A stretch of 62,587 nt of DNA from DATLGD01 sp035540755 (GCA_035540755.1 DATLGD010000096.1:1-62587), one strand, 5' to 3'. Positions 19,675-28,971 are shown, counted from the stretch's first letter. A program made the numbers and translations. The notes: generated from the letters alone by a model not told the origin.

Positions 19675-20575
19675 GGACGGCTGCCCCGGAGCGCTCGACG
19701 TCGAGCGGCAGCACGGTCCAGCCACGCGCCTTGCGCCCGACCACCGCGTCGCGTCCGGCGGTCGTCGTCAGCGCCAGCACGGTCGGCCCGGCCCCGCTCA
19801 CGACCGCTGGGACGCCGTCCGCCCGCAGCGCCTCGACCAGCGCTGCGGTGCGCGGCGCAGCGCCCGCCCGGTAGGGCTGGTGGAGCAGGTCGGCGGTCGC
19901 GGTCATGAGCAGCGCCGGGTCGGTGGTGAGCGCCACGGGCAGCAGGGCCGCGCGGGCGGCGTTGAGAGCGGCGTCGGCGTGCGGCACCTGCTCGGGAAGC
20001 AGTCCTCGCGCCTTCTTGGTCGACGAGCTGGTCGACGGCACGAAGGCCACCGGGGCCAGTGCCGCGGAGGGCTCGAGGCGCACGGCGGCGGACGGGCCGC
20101 CGGCCGTGCTCCAGGCCAGGGTCAGCCCGCCGAGCAGGCACGCCGCCACGTTGTCAGGGTGTCCTTCGATCTCGGCGGCCAGCGCGAGCGCCGTCGCGTC
20201 GTCGAGCGCCTCGGGGCCGCCGAGCACGAGCGCGCGAGCAGCGACGACGGCTGCGACGATGGCGGCCGCCGAGGAGCCGAGGCCGCGGGCGTGCGGGATG
20301 CGGTTGGCGCACAGCACCTCCAGGCCACGTGGCTGACCTCCCAGTCGGTCGAAGGCGGCCCGCAGCGACGACACGACCAGGTGCCGCTCGGTGCGGGCGA
20401 CCTTGTCGGCGCCTTCTCCGGCGACGTCGACGGTGAGGCCGGAGTCGACGACGCGCACCTCGACGTGGTCGTGCAGCGCCAGCGCCAGCCCGGCGCAGTC
20501 GAAGGCCGGGCCGAGGTTGGCGCTGGTGGCCGGCACGCGCACCCGGACGGGAGCAGCGCGAAAGGCGGGCGGCAC
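19661..20575 (-). CDS. thrB: homoserine kinase
   Basis: 304 residues. It phosphorylates homoserine with ATP in threonine synthesis. The GHMP-kinase ATP loop PHARGLGSSAAA is at 94-105. The N-terminal VRVPATSANLGPAFDCAGLAL is the substrate-side motif, and the C-terminal VSGAGPTVLAL is motif 3. It lies downstream of hom and thrC but is separated from thrC by an MFS transporter gene, which is unusual. Confidence 0.95.
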   Translation of the reverse strand: MPPAFRAAPVRVRVPATSANLGPAFDCAGLALALHDHVEVRVVDSGLTVDVAGEGADKVARTERHLVVSSLRAAFDRLGGQPRGLEVLCANRIPHARGLGSSAAAIVAAVVAARALVLGGPEALDDATALALAAEIEGHPDNVAACLLGGLTLAWSTAGGPSAAVRLEPSAALAPVAFVPSTSSSTKKARGLLPEQVPHADAALNAARAALLPVALTTDPALLMTATADLLHQPYRAGAAPRTAALVEALRADGVPAVVSGAGPTVLALTTTAGRDAVVGRKARGWTVLPLDVERSGAAVLPAS

Positions 20576-20623
20576 GAAGGGTCCTCTCGATCGGGTCGGG
20601 TCGGGCGCGGGTGCGGGTGCGGG

Positions 20624-21862
20624 TCAGTCTCCCGGGTCGACGGGAGCGCCCGCGGGGCGGCGGAGCCGGCGGGTCGCCGACCACCACAGCAGCGAGTACA
20701 GCAGCACGGCAGCCCCGGACGCTGCCAGCAGCTCGCGGGCGGGCACCGCGTCCGACAGCAGCCCGAAGACGACCTGGCTGGCAGCGATGACCAGCGTCGC
20801 GAGCATGTAGTCGGCGCTGAAGACCCGGCCGAGCAGCGCGTCGGGCACGGTCGCCTGCAGCCCGTAGGTCGACAGGATCCAGTTGGCCCCGCCTCCGGCG
20901 TGCGCGACGACGAGCAGCGCGAGGACGCCGGCGAACCACGGCGTCGCGGCGAGCAGCAGGTAGGCGACGCCGAACACGGCCATCGAGACCGCCAGCACCG
21001 GGTACAGGGCGCGCGGGTCCTGCGCGCGGTGGCGGAGCAGGAGCGGCCCGATCAGCGCCCCGAGGCCTCGGGCGCTGTACATGAGGCCTACGCCGAGCGG
21101 CCCGAGCCCGAAGGCGGCGGCTCCGAACAGCGGGAACAGCGACAGCGCGCCGTTGCCTGTCGCCGGCCCGATCTTCACGGTCATCAGCGCCAGCACCGGC
21201 TTGTCGCGCAGGGCGTACCCGGCTGCCTCGGCGATGTCGGCGCGGGCCGGCCGCCGCTCGCGCACCGGCGCGGACGGGTCGGAGAACGGACGCTCGGTGC
21301 GCCCCACCTGCCAGGCGGCGAACAGCAGCAGCACGGCCACGGTGACGAAGCAGGCGGTGGTGCCGAGCGTGCCGGCCACCAGGCCGCCGAGCGCCGCACC
21401 GACGGCCAGCATCGTCCCCCAGGACGCTCCGGACAGGACCGCCGCGGTGGCGAGGTCGTCGCGGTCGACGAGGTTCGGGACGGCCGCGGCGTGCGCCGGC
21501 TGCGCGAACGCCTTGGCCGCGGCCATCAGGCCGATGCCCGCCAGCGCCACCCACGCCGTTGCCTCCGAGCGGACGAGCAGCAGCAGGAGCGCCGCCCCCG
21601 CACCGGCGACGTTCGCCACGACGATGACCGTGCGCCGGTCGAGCCGGTCGACCACGGTGCCGGCGTACGGCGCCACCGCGGCGAAGGCGAGGGTGTCGGC
21701 CGCGAGCACCAGCGCGCCCCACAGGCCGCGGCCGGTGAGCTCGGGCAGCAGCACCAGCAGCGGGATGACGGCGAACCAGTCGGCGCCGAGCGCGATCAGC
21801 TGGGCGCCGTAGGCCCGCCGGAAGTCGCGCTCGCGCCGCAGCAGGTCGAGGTAGGGCCTCAC
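20624..21862 (-). CDS. MFS transporter inserted between thrC and thrB
   Basis: 412 residues from a GTG 10 bases after the thrC stop. About 12 hydrophobic segments are seen. It starts YLDLLRRERDFRRAYGAQLIALGADWF, has the A-motif-like loop GTVVDRLDRRTVIVVANV, and a second half beginning near the ALRDKPVLALMTVKIGP segment. The N-terminal style resembles the DHA3/EntS-like efflux group. Direct placement between thrC and thrB on the same strand suggests coexpression and raises the possibility of threonine or homoserine export. The substrate cannot be read from sequence. An earlier in-frame ATG lies inside thrC and is not used. Confidence 0.85.
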   Translation of the reverse strand: MRPYLDLLRRERDFRRAYGAQLIALGADWFAVIPLLVLLPELTGRGLWGALVLAADTLAFAAVAPYAGTVVDRLDRRTVIVVANVAGAGAALLLLLVRSEATAWVALAGIGLMAAAKAFAQPAHAAAVPNLVDRDDLATAAVLSGASWGTMLAVGAALGGLVAGTLGTTACFVTVAVLLLFAAWQVGRTERPFSDPSAPVRERRPARADIAEAAGYALRDKPVLALMTVKIGPATGNGALSLFPLFGAAAFGLGPLGVGLMYSARGLGALIGPLLLRHRAQDPRALYPVLAVSMAVFGVAYLLLAATPWFAGVLALLVVAHAGGGANWILSTYGLQATVPDALLGRVFSADYMLATLVIAASQVVFGLLSDAVPARELLAASGAAVLLYSLLWWSATRRLRRPAGAPVDPGD

Positions 21863-21872
21863 CCGGGCGTGG

Positions 21873-22949
21873 TCAGGCCAGCCCGAGCGCGGCGGCAGCA
21901 GCCTGCGCGGAGGCCGGCACGGTGACCGGCTTGGGAGCGCCGGCGATGGCCCAGTCAGGGTCCTTGAGGCCGTTGCCGGTGACCGTGCACACCACGTCCG
22001 CACCCTCGGGCAGGCCGCCCGCGGCGTGCACCTGCAGCAGTCCCGCCACGCTCGCGGCCGAGGCCGGCTCGACGAACACGCCCTCGCGCTGGGCGAGCAG
22101 CTTGTAGGCGGCGAGGATCTGCCGGTCGGTGACGGCGTCGATGAGCCCGCCGGATTCGTCGCGGGCGTCGAGCGCCGACTGCCAGGAGGCCGGGTTGCCG
22201 ATCCTGATGGCGGTCGCGATCGTCTGCGGCGCAGGCACTCTCACGCCGCTGACGATGGGGGCGGCCCCCGCGGCCTGGAAGCCCATCATCCGCGGCCGCC
22301 GGGAGGTGACGCCGTCGGCGGCGTACTCGGCGTAGCCCTTCCAGTAGGCGGTGATGTTGCCGGCGTTGCCCACCGGCAGGAAGTGCAGGTCTGGGGCGTC
22401 GCCGAGGACGTCGCAGATCTCGAACGCGGCGGTCTTCTGGCCGTCGATGCGGTCGGGGTTGACCGAGTTGACCAGCGTCACCGGGTAGTTCTGCGACAGG
22501 TCGCGGCACAGGTCGAGGCAGTCGTCGAAGTTGCCCTGCACCTGCAGCAGCCGGGCGCCGTGCACGAGCGCCTGGGCCAGCTTGCCCAGGGCGATCTTGC
22601 CGTCGGGCACGAGCACGGCGCAGGTCAGCCCGCCCTTCGCGGCGTAGGCGGCGGCGCTCGCGCTGGTGTTGCCGGTCGACGCGCAGATGACGGCCTCGGA
22701 GCCGGCCTCGACCGCCTTGCTGATGGCCATGGTCATGCCGCGGTCCTTGAACGACCCGGTGGGGTTGGCGCCCTCGACCTTCAGCCGGACCGGCGCGCCG
22801 ACCAGCTCGGAGAGGTGCTCGGCCGGCACCAGCGGCGTCGCGCCCTCCTGCAGCGTCACGACGGGGGTGCTCGCGGTGACCGGGAGCCGGTCGCGGTACT
22901 CCTCGATGAGGCCACGCCAGCCCGCACGCGCCAGGGCAGGTGCCGTCAT
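21873..22949 (-). CDS. thrC: threonine synthase
   Basis: 358 residues. A PLP enzyme converting O-phosphohomoserine to threonine. The PLP lysine is Lys68 in NPTGSFKDRGMTMA; the phosphate-binding loop ASTGNTSASAAAYAA follows at 90-104, and PVGNAGNITAYWKGY later. Its length is that of the short class of threonine synthases. The ATG overlaps the hom stop (ATGA). Confidence 0.96.
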   Translation of the reverse strand: MTAPALARAGWRGLIEEYRDRLPVTASTPVVTLQEGATPLVPAEHLSELVGAPVRLKVEGANPTGSFKDRGMTMAISKAVEAGSEAVICASTGNTSASAAAYAAKGGLTCAVLVPDGKIALGKLAQALVHGARLLQVQGNFDDCLDLCRDLSQNYPVTLVNSVNPDRIDGQKTAAFEICDVLGDAPDLHFLPVGNAGNITAYWKGYAEYAADGVTSRRPRMMGFQAAGAAPIVSGVRVPAPQTIATAIRIGNPASWQSALDARDESGGLIDAVTDRQILAAYKLLAQREGVFVEPASAASVAGLLQVHAAGGLPEGADVVCTVTGNGLKDPDWAIAGAPKPVTVPASAQAAAAALGLA

Positions 22950-24241
22950 GGTGTGCTCTCCGCTCCCTCGACCCGCATGACGCTCGCCACGGCGCGGACG
23001 CTGTCGAGGCGGTGCAGCTCGTCGACGACGGCCGCCAGCGTGGCGTCCGTCGCGGTGTGGGTGACGAGAACGAGGCTGGCGTCGTCGCCGTGCCCCTCCT
23101 GGCGCACGGTGCGCAGCGAGACGTCGTGGGCGGCGAAGGCCTGCGCGACCGCGGCCAGCACACCCGCCTTGTCGGCGACGTCGAGGCTGATGTGGTACCT
23201 GGTGACGACCTCGCCCATCGGGCGGACCCGGAGGCCGGCGTAGCTGGACTGCCCGGTGCCGCGGGTGCCCGCGACGGCGTTGCGCGCGACGGCGACCAGG
23301 TCGCCGAGCACCGCGCTCGCGGTCGGCGCGCCACCGGCGCCGGGGCCGTAGAACATCAGCCGGCCGGCGCTCTCCGCCTCGACGAACACGGCGTTGTAGG
23401 CCTCCCGGACGCTGCCGAGCGGGTGGGTGCGGGGGATCATCGCCGGGTGCACCCGGGCGGTGACCGCGTCGCCGTCACGCTCGGCGATGGCCAGCAGCTT
23501 GACCACGCACCCCATCGCCCGGGCGCTCGCGACGTCCGCGGCGGTGACGCCGGTGATGCCCTCGCGGTGCACGTCGGCGGCCACCACCTCGGTGTGGAAC
23601 GCCAGCCCGGCGAGGATCGCGGCCTTCGCCGCGGCGTCGAAGCCCTCGACGTCGGCCGTCGGGTCGGCCTCGGCGTAGCCGAGGGCGGTGGCCTCGTCGA
23701 GCGCATCGGTGAAGCCCGCTCCCGACTCGTCCATGCGGGTGAGGATGAAGTTCGTGGTGCCGTTGACGATGCCGAGCACCCGGCGGATGTGGTCGCCGGC
23801 CAGCGACTCGCGCAGCGGCCGCAGGAGCGGGATCGCTCCGGCGACGCTCGCCTCGTAGTAGAGGTCCGCGCCGCCGCGCACGGCCGCCTCGTGCAGGCTC
23901 GCGCCGTCCTCGGCGAGCAGCGCCTTGTTGGCCGTGACGACGCTCTTGCCCGCCTCCAGCGCGCGCAGGATCAGCCCCCGGGCCGGCTCGATGCCGCCGA
24001 TGACCTCGACGACGAGGTCGACGTCGTCTCGCGCGACGAGGGCGTCGGCGTCGGTGGTGAACAGGCCGTCGGCGACCGGCAGGTCGCGCGCACGGCCGAG
24101 CCGTCGCACGGCGATGCCGACCAGCTCGAGCGGTGCGCCGACCCGCGCGGTGAGGTCGTCGCCCGAGGTGTGCAGGAGCCGCACCACCTCGGAGCCGACG
24201 GTGCCGCAGCCGAGCAGGGCCACGCGCAGCGGGGCGGTCAT
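22946..24241 (-). CDS. hom: homoserine dehydrogenase
   Basis: 431 residues. It reduces aspartate semialdehyde to homoserine. The Rossmann loop GCGTVG is at 11-16. The catalytic region has the family signature ALGYAEADPTADVEGFDAAAKAAILAGLAF. A C-terminal ACT domain (about 350-430, with SLDVADKAGVLAAVAQAFAAHDVS) provides threonine feedback inhibition in this family. It overlaps the upstream small membrane-protein gene and the downstream thrC by four bases each. Confidence 0.96.
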   Translation of the reverse strand: MTAPLRVALLGCGTVGSEVVRLLHTSGDDLTARVGAPLELVGIAVRRLGRARDLPVADGLFTTDADALVARDDVDLVVEVIGGIEPARGLILRALEAGKSVVTANKALLAEDGASLHEAAVRGGADLYYEASVAGAIPLLRPLRESLAGDHIRRVLGIVNGTTNFILTRMDESGAGFTDALDEATALGYAEADPTADVEGFDAAAKAAILAGLAFHTEVVAADVHREGITGVTAADVASARAMGCVVKLLAIAERDGDAVTARVHPAMIPRTHPLGSVREAYNAVFVEAESAGRLMFYGPGAGGAPTASAVLGDLVAVARNAVAGTRGTGQSSYAGLRVRPMGEVVTRYHISLDVADKAGVLAAVAQAFAAHDVSLRTVRQEGHGDDASLVLVTHTATDATLAAVVDELHRLDSVRAVASVMRVEGAESTP

Positions 24242-24495
24242 TCGACCACCTGCACCGGGTCGAGCTGCGAGCCCGTGCAGCAGGTGCAGGTGCGGCCGCC
24301 GGCGCGCAGCGAACGGGCCTTTCCCGCCGCCTGCGCCGCACGGGCCTTCGCGCTGCCGGCCGCCAGCAGCACGACGGCGGCGACGCCGTAGCCGAGCGCT
24401 GCCCACGGCCCGGCGACCGCCGCGACGACCAGCCCCAGGCACAGCAGCACCCCGAGGAGCGAGAGCAGGAACAGCACCTGCAGACGGCGGCTCAC
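24238..24495 (-). CDS. small membrane protein with a Cys-rich tail, between lysA and hom
   Basis: 85 residues from a GTG that overlaps the lysA stop (GTGA); its own stop overlaps hom (ATGA). Two hydrophobic helices (VLFLLSLLGVLLCLGLVVAAVAG and AALGYGVAAVVLLAAGS) precede a basic stretch. The C-terminus contains CTCC, which could bind a metal or form disulfides. No family is recognised with confidence. Tight four-base coupling on both sides argues for a real, cotranslated gene. Homologues between lysA and hom in relatives would be telling. Confidence 0.75.
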   Translation of the reverse strand: MSRRLQVLFLLSLLGVLLCLGLVVAAVAGPWAALGYGVAAVVLLAAGSAKARAAQAAGKARSLRAGGRTCTCCTGSQLDPVQVVE

Positions 24496-25832
24496 TCGAC
24501 GTCCAGCGCGAGCAGGTCGTCCTCGGTCTCGCGCCGCACGACGACGCGCGCGGCGCCGTCGAGCACGGCGACGACCGGCGGGCGGGGGACGTGGTTGTAG
24601 TTGCTGGCCATCGAGCGGTGGTAGGCGCCGGAGGCCGGCACGGCGACCAGGTCACCCGGGACGAGGTCGGCGGGCAGGGGCACGTCGTGGGCGACGATGT
24701 CGCCGCTCTCGCAGTGCTTTCCGCACAGCGTGACGTTGGCCGGCTCGGCCGCACTGGTGCGCGAGGCGAGCACGGCGGTGTACCGCGCGTCGTAGAGCGC
24801 CGTGCGGATGTTGTCGCTCATGCCGCCGTCGACGCTCACGTAGGTGCGCAGGCCCGGCAGCTCCTTGACCGTGCCGACCTCGTAGACGGTGACCGTGGTC
24901 GGCCCGCTGATGGCGCGGCCCGGCTCGACGGCCAGGCGCGGCACCGGCAGGTCGACGGCGGCGCACTCGCGCTCGACGATGCGACGGAGCCCGTCGGCGT
25001 ACTCGTGCACGTCCATCGGGTCGTCGGCCGCGGTGTAGGCGATGCCCTGGCCGCCGCCGAGGTCGAGCTCGGGCAGCACCACGCCGTGCTCGTCGCGCAC
25101 GGCGGCGAGCATGCCGACCATCCGGTGCGCGGCGAGCTTGAAGCCGTGCACGTCGAAGATGTGCGAGCCGATGTGGCAGTGCAGGCCGACCAGCTCGAGG
25201 CTCGGCAGGGCCAGGATGCGCCGCACCGCCTCGGCGGCGGCGCCGCTGGCCAGGGAGAACCCGAACTTCTGGTCCTCCTGACCGGTCTGCACGTACTCGT
25301 GGGTGTGCGCCTCGACGCCCGGAGTGACCCGCACGTAGCACCGCTGCCGCACCCCGAGCCGCTCGGCGGCCTCGGCGACCCGCACCAGGTCGTCGAAGGA
25401 GTCGACGACGAAGCGGCCGACCCGCGCGCCCACCGCCCGCTCGATCTCCGGCACCGACTTGTTGTTGCCGTGGAACAGGATCCGCTCGACCGGGAAGCCG
25501 GCCTTCAGGGCCACGGCCAGCTCGCCGCCCGTGCACACGTCGATCGACAGGCCCTCCTCGGCGACCCACCGGGCGGCGGCGGTGCACAGGAACGCCTTGG
25601 CCGCGTAGTAGACGTCGGCGCCCTCGAACGCGGCGTGCCACTCGCGGCAGCGCTCGCGGAAGTCGCGCTCGTCGAGCACGTACGCCGGGGTGCCGAACTG
25701 CGCGGCGAGGTCGCGGACGTCGACGCCGCCGAGGCGCAGCGCGCCGTCCGCCCCGCGCTCGGCGGTGCGCGGCCACACCACCGGCTCGAGGTCCAGGCCC
25801 GGGACGTGGCTGACGCTCTGCAGGGCGGTCAC
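24492..25832 (-). CDS. lysA: diaminopimelate decarboxylase
   Basis: 446 residues from a GTG that overlaps the argS stop. It makes lysine from meso-diaminopimelate. The PLP lysine is Lys79 in DVYYAAKAFLCTA; the Gly-rich phosphate site is seen as DLGGGQGIAYT. The dimer-contributed catalytic Cys appears in LCGKHCESGDI. It follows argS and precedes hom as in mycobacteria, linking lysine and threonine branches of the aspartate pathway. Confidence 0.97.
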   Translation of the reverse strand: MTALQSVSHVPGLDLEPVVWPRTAERGADGALRLGGVDVRDLAAQFGTPAYVLDERDFRERCREWHAAFEGADVYYAAKAFLCTAAARWVAEEGLSIDVCTGGELAVALKAGFPVERILFHGNNKSVPEIERAVGARVGRFVVDSFDDLVRVAEAAERLGVRQRCYVRVTPGVEAHTHEYVQTGQEDQKFGFSLASGAAAEAVRRILALPSLELVGLHCHIGSHIFDVHGFKLAAHRMVGMLAAVRDEHGVVLPELDLGGGQGIAYTAADDPMDVHEYADGLRRIVERECAAVDLPVPRLAVEPGRAISGPTTVTVYEVGTVKELPGLRTYVSVDGGMSDNIRTALYDARYTAVLASRTSAAEPANVTLCGKHCESGDIVAHDVPLPADLVPGDLVAVPASGAYHRSMASNYNHVPRPPVVAVLDGAARVVVRRETEDDLLALDVE

Positions 25833-27502
25833 ATCCGCTCCGGTGCGGAGACGCCGAGCAGCCGCAGGCCGTTCTCGAGCACGGTGCGGGTGGCCCGCCA
25901 CAGCAGCAGCCGCGCGACGTGCGTGGGCGTGACCTCCTCGTCGCCGCGGGGCAGCACCCGGCAGGCGTCCTTCTCGTCGAACCAGCGCTGGGCGCCCTTG
26001 GCCACCTTCTCCTCGAGGTACCGGGCGACCCGGTGCGGCTCGCGCAGCGACGCCGCGGCCGCGACCACCTGCGGGAACTCGGCGAGCGCCTTGAGCAGCT
26101 CGGCCTCCAGCGGGTGCGCCAGCAGCCCGACGTCGACCGAGGCCGGGTCGGGCTCGGCGATCCCCAGCTCGCCGGCGTTGCGCAGGATCGAGGCGGCCCG
26201 CGTGGCCGCGTACTGCACGTAGAAGACCGGGTTCTCCGACGTCCGGCGGGTGACGAGGTCGACGTCGAGGTCGAGCGTCGAGTCGGTCGAGGAGCGGGCG
26301 AGGGTGTAGCGCGCGGCGTCGGCGCCGGTGAGCTCGACGAGGTCCTCGAGGGTGAGGATCGTGCCGGCGCGCTTGCTCATGCGCACCGGTTCGCCGTCCT
26401 TCAGGACGTTGACGAGCTGCCCGATCAGCACCTCGATCGAGCGGTCGGGGTCGTCACCGGCGCACGCCGCCAGCGCGCGCAGGCGGTTCACGTAGCCGTG
26501 GTGGTCGGCGCCGAGCATGTAGATGCAGGTGTCGAAGCCGCGGGCGCGCTTGTCCACGTAGTAGGCGGCGTCCGACAGGAAGTAGGTGCCCGAGCCGTCG
26601 CTCTTGACGAGCACGCGGTCCTTGTCGTCGCCGAAGTCGCTGGTGCGCAGCCACACCGCACCGCCCTGCTCGTAGACGTGGCCCTGGCCGCGGAGCTGAT
26701 CGAGGGCGCGGTCGACGGCACCCGAGCCCTTCAGCGACAGCTCGGAGAACCACACGTCGAAGTCGACGCCGAAGCCCGACAGGGACTGGCGGATCTCCTC
26801 GAGCGCGACCTGCAGGCCCAGGGTGCGGAAGCGCTCGATCGCCTCGCCCTCGGGCCGCTCCAGCATGTCCGGCTCGAGCTCGATCACCCGCTGCGCCCAC
26901 TCCTCCACGTAGGCCCCGGCGTAGCCGTCCTCCGGCGTCGGCCGGCCCGCGGCGGCGGCGTGCAGCGATGCGGCGAAGCGGTCGATCTGCACGCCGGCGT
27001 CGTTGACGTAGTACTCGCGGGTGACCCGCGCCCCGCTGGCCTCGAGCAGCCGGGCGAGCGCATCGCCGACAGCCGCCCAGCGCACCCCGCCGATGTGGAT
27101 GGGCCCGGTCGGGTTGGCGCTGACGAACTCGAGGTTGACCGCCGTGCCGGCGGCGGCGTCGCCCCGGCCGTAGTCGGCACCGGCGGCGACGACGTCGAGC
27201 GCCACCCGGCCGAGCGCCTCCTCGGCCAGGCGCACGTTGAGGAACCCCGGCCCGGCGACGTCGACCGACGCGACGCCCTCGGCCGAGCGCAGGCGGCCGG
27301 CGACGACCTCGGCGACCTCGCGAGGGGAGCGGCCGGCGGCCTTGGCGAGCTTCAGGGCGACGTTCGTGGCGTAGTCGCCGTGCTCCTTGACCCGGGGCCG
27401 CTCGACGGCGACCTCGGCGGGGACGTCGACCGCGAGCTCACCGGCCTCGACCGCGGCGGACACGGCGGCGCGCACGGCGTCGCCGAGCTGGTCGGGGGTC
27501 AC
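25829..27502 (-). CDS. argS: arginyl-tRNA synthetase
   Basis: 557 residues, GTG start. The class I HIGH motif appears as HIGG at 136-139 (SANPTGPIHIGGVRW). The KMSKS-like loop is PVRMSKRAGTIL. The N-terminal Add-1 domain and the C-terminal anticodon-binding helical domain (LAEFPQVVAAAASLREPHRVARYLEEK) are intact. It heads the argS-lysA-hom-thrC chain. A tRNA-Arg gene lies 1.5 kb upstream. Confidence 0.97.
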   Translation of the reverse strand: MTPDQLGDAVRAAVSAAVEAGELAVDVPAEVAVERPRVKEHGDYATNVALKLAKAAGRSPREVAEVVAGRLRSAEGVASVDVAGPGFLNVRLAEEALGRVALDVVAAGADYGRGDAAAGTAVNLEFVSANPTGPIHIGGVRWAAVGDALARLLEASGARVTREYYVNDAGVQIDRFAASLHAAAAGRPTPEDGYAGAYVEEWAQRVIELEPDMLERPEGEAIERFRTLGLQVALEEIRQSLSGFGVDFDVWFSELSLKGSGAVDRALDQLRGQGHVYEQGGAVWLRTSDFGDDKDRVLVKSDGSGTYFLSDAAYYVDKRARGFDTCIYMLGADHHGYVNRLRALAACAGDDPDRSIEVLIGQLVNVLKDGEPVRMSKRAGTILTLEDLVELTGADAARYTLARSSTDSTLDLDVDLVTRRTSENPVFYVQYAATRAASILRNAGELGIAEPDPASVDVGLLAHPLEAELLKALAEFPQVVAAAASLREPHRVARYLEEKVAKGAQRWFDEKDACRVLPRGDEEVTPTHVARLLLWRATRTVLENGLRLLGVSAPERM

Positions 27503-27508
27503 CGGTCC

Positions 27509-27514
27509 AGGCTA
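27509..27514 (-). promoter_or_regulatory. -10 element (TAGCCT) of argS
   Basis: On the minus strand TAGCCT ends six bases before the GTG start of argS, so the argS transcript is probably leaderless. It lies back to back with the promoter of the plus-strand DUF3105 gene. Confidence 0.5.
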
Positions 27515-27564
27515 ATGCCCGGGGTCGGGACTCCCCGACGGCCGCCGGGGTCGGGTGCGGACCC

Positions 27565-27570
27565 TAGACT
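27565..27570 (+). promoter_or_regulatory. -10 element (TAGACT) upstream of the DUF3105 gene
   Basis: TAGACT in the divergent region would start a transcript near 27577 with a leader of about 110 bases before the ATG at 27690. No -35 element is clear. Confidence 0.35.
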
Positions 27571-27689
27571 CCCCGCCCGGCGGTCCGGGAACGCGGGCCG
27601 TACGTCGCGCGTCGGGGGAAGTGGACCCGCAGCGCGCCCGCTGGACCGCGCGGTCCAGCCTCTCCCCGACAGCTCCAGGACGGTCCCGC

Positions 27690-28463
27690 ATGTCGAAGCG
27701 CAACCGCAACGCCTCACCCTCCTTCGAAGGGGGGCGGGCCCGGTCGGCGCCGGTCAAGGTCAGCAAGCCCTTCCCGTGGGGCACGGTGCTGATCTCGATC
27801 GTGCTCGCCGCGCTGCTCATCGGGATCGTGGCCTACGCGGCCGTGAACCAGGGCTCGGGCGTGCGCGACCTGCTCGCCGAGGACGACGAGAGCTTCCCGA
27901 ACCTCATCACGCTCGAGGAGCCCGCGCGCGACCACGTCGACGGCCCGGTCGACTACCCGGACTACCCCGCCCGGCCGCCGGCCGGCGGAGCGCACAACGC
28001 GCTGCCCCAGACCTGCCAGGTCTACGAGGAGCAGATCCCGGCCGAGCACGCGGTGCACTCGCTCGAGCACGGCGCGGTGTGGGTGACCTACTCCCCTGAC
28101 CTCGACGACGAGCAGGTCCAGGCGCTGGCCGACGAGGTCGAGGGCGACACGCACCGGATGCTCAGCCCGCTGCCCGGCCAGGAGTCGCCGATCGTGGCCA
28201 CCGCCTGGGGCCGCCAGCTCGAGGTCGACTCGGCCGACGACGACCAGCTGGGCCGCTTCCTCGAGGTCTACACCAACGGCCGGCAGACCCCCGAGCGCGG
28301 AGCGGCCTGCGTCGGCAACACCGCCACCGGCACGACCCCGGTCGGGGCCGCGCCGACCGACCCGGGCTTCATGCCCGAGCCGCTGCCCGAGGGCGAGGAG
28401 GTCGACCCCGAGACCGACCAGGCCCCGGTCGGCGAGGTGCCGGAGCCTCAGCCCACCGGCTGA
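27690..28463 (+). CDS. DUF3105 family membrane-anchored protein
   Basis: 257 residues. A short basic cytosolic N-terminus is followed by one membrane helix (about 31-52, TVLISIVLAALLIGIVAYAAV) and an outer DUF3105 domain. The hallmark is the pair YPARPPAGGAHNALPQTCQVYEEQIP and HSLEHGAVWVTYSP, with a later YTNGRQTPERGAAC. Conserved His/Glu/Cys suggest metal or redox chemistry, but no function is established. The C-terminus is Pro/Glu-rich. The ATG at 27690 is chosen because a CAGGA site precedes it and the residues before it are not protein-like. Confidence 0.88.
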   Translation: MSKRNRNASPSFEGGRARSAPVKVSKPFPWGTVLISIVLAALLIGIVAYAAVNQGSGVRDLLAEDDESFPNLITLEEPARDHVDGPVDYPDYPARPPAGGAHNALPQTCQVYEEQIPAEHAVHSLEHGAVWVTYSPDLDDEQVQALADEVEGDTHRMLSPLPGQESPIVATAWGRQLEVDSADDDQLGRFLEVYTNGRQTPERGAACVGNTATGTTPVGAAPTDPGFMPEPLPEGEEVDPETDQAPVGEVPEPQPTG

Positions 28464-28492
28464 TCGACCCGCCGCACCTGGGTCCCGGCGCC

Positions 28493-28882
28493 CTACTCGC
28501 TCGGCGGGAGACCGGCGAGGCGGCGGACCGTCTCGATGAGCTCGTCCGGGTCGAACGGCTTGGTCAGGTAGGCGTCGACGCCGATCCGGTCGCCGCGCTG
28601 GAGGTCGGCCTCCTGCGCGCGGGCCGAGAGCAGCACCACCTTGACGCCGGCGGTTCGCTCGTCGCCCCGCAGCCGGCTCGCGGCCTCCCAGCCGTCGAGC
28701 CTCGGCATCATGATGTCGAGCGTGACGACGACCGGGTCGAAGTCGACCACCTTGTCCAGGCAGTCCTGGCCGTCGACGGCGGTGGCGACCTCGAAGCCCT
28801 CGAGCTCGAGGTTCACCGTGATCAGCTGGCGGATGACGTCGTCGTCGTCCACGACGAGGACGCGGCCCAGGCTGCTCGACAT
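28493..28882 (-). CDS. single-domain response regulator
   Basis: 129 residues, a REC domain only. The acidic pocket VVDDDD, phospho-acceptor Asp56 (TLDIMMPRLDGW), switch Ser86 (LLSARA) and Lys108 (LTKPFDPDEL) are all present, so it is phosphorylation-competent. No output domain follows, so it acts through protein contacts or a phosphorelay. No kinase is adjacent. It converges on DUF3105 with 29 bases between stops. The start is set by a -10-like TAGGGT eight bases upstream. Confidence 0.9.
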   Translation of the reverse strand: MSSSLGRVLVVDDDDVIRQLITVNLELEGFEVATAVDGQDCLDKVVDFDPVVVTLDIMMPRLDGWEAASRLRGDERTAGVKVVLLSARAQEADLQRGDRIGVDAYLTKPFDPDELIETVRRLAGLPPSE

Positions 28883-28890
28883 GGGTGCGG

Positions 28891-28896
28891 ACCCTA
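28891..28896 (-). promoter_or_regulatory. -10 element (TAGGGT) of the single-domain response regulator
   Basis: TAGGGT on the minus strand lies eight bases before the ATG at 28882, which fits a leaderless transcript. It is divergent from the tRNA-Arg gene. Confidence 0.4.
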
Positions 28897-28971
28897 CACA
28901 GCCGCTCCGGCGGACGGTTGCGGCACGGTGCCCGGAAGGTCTGCGGCTGGTAGCGTCAGCGACCGCCCAGA

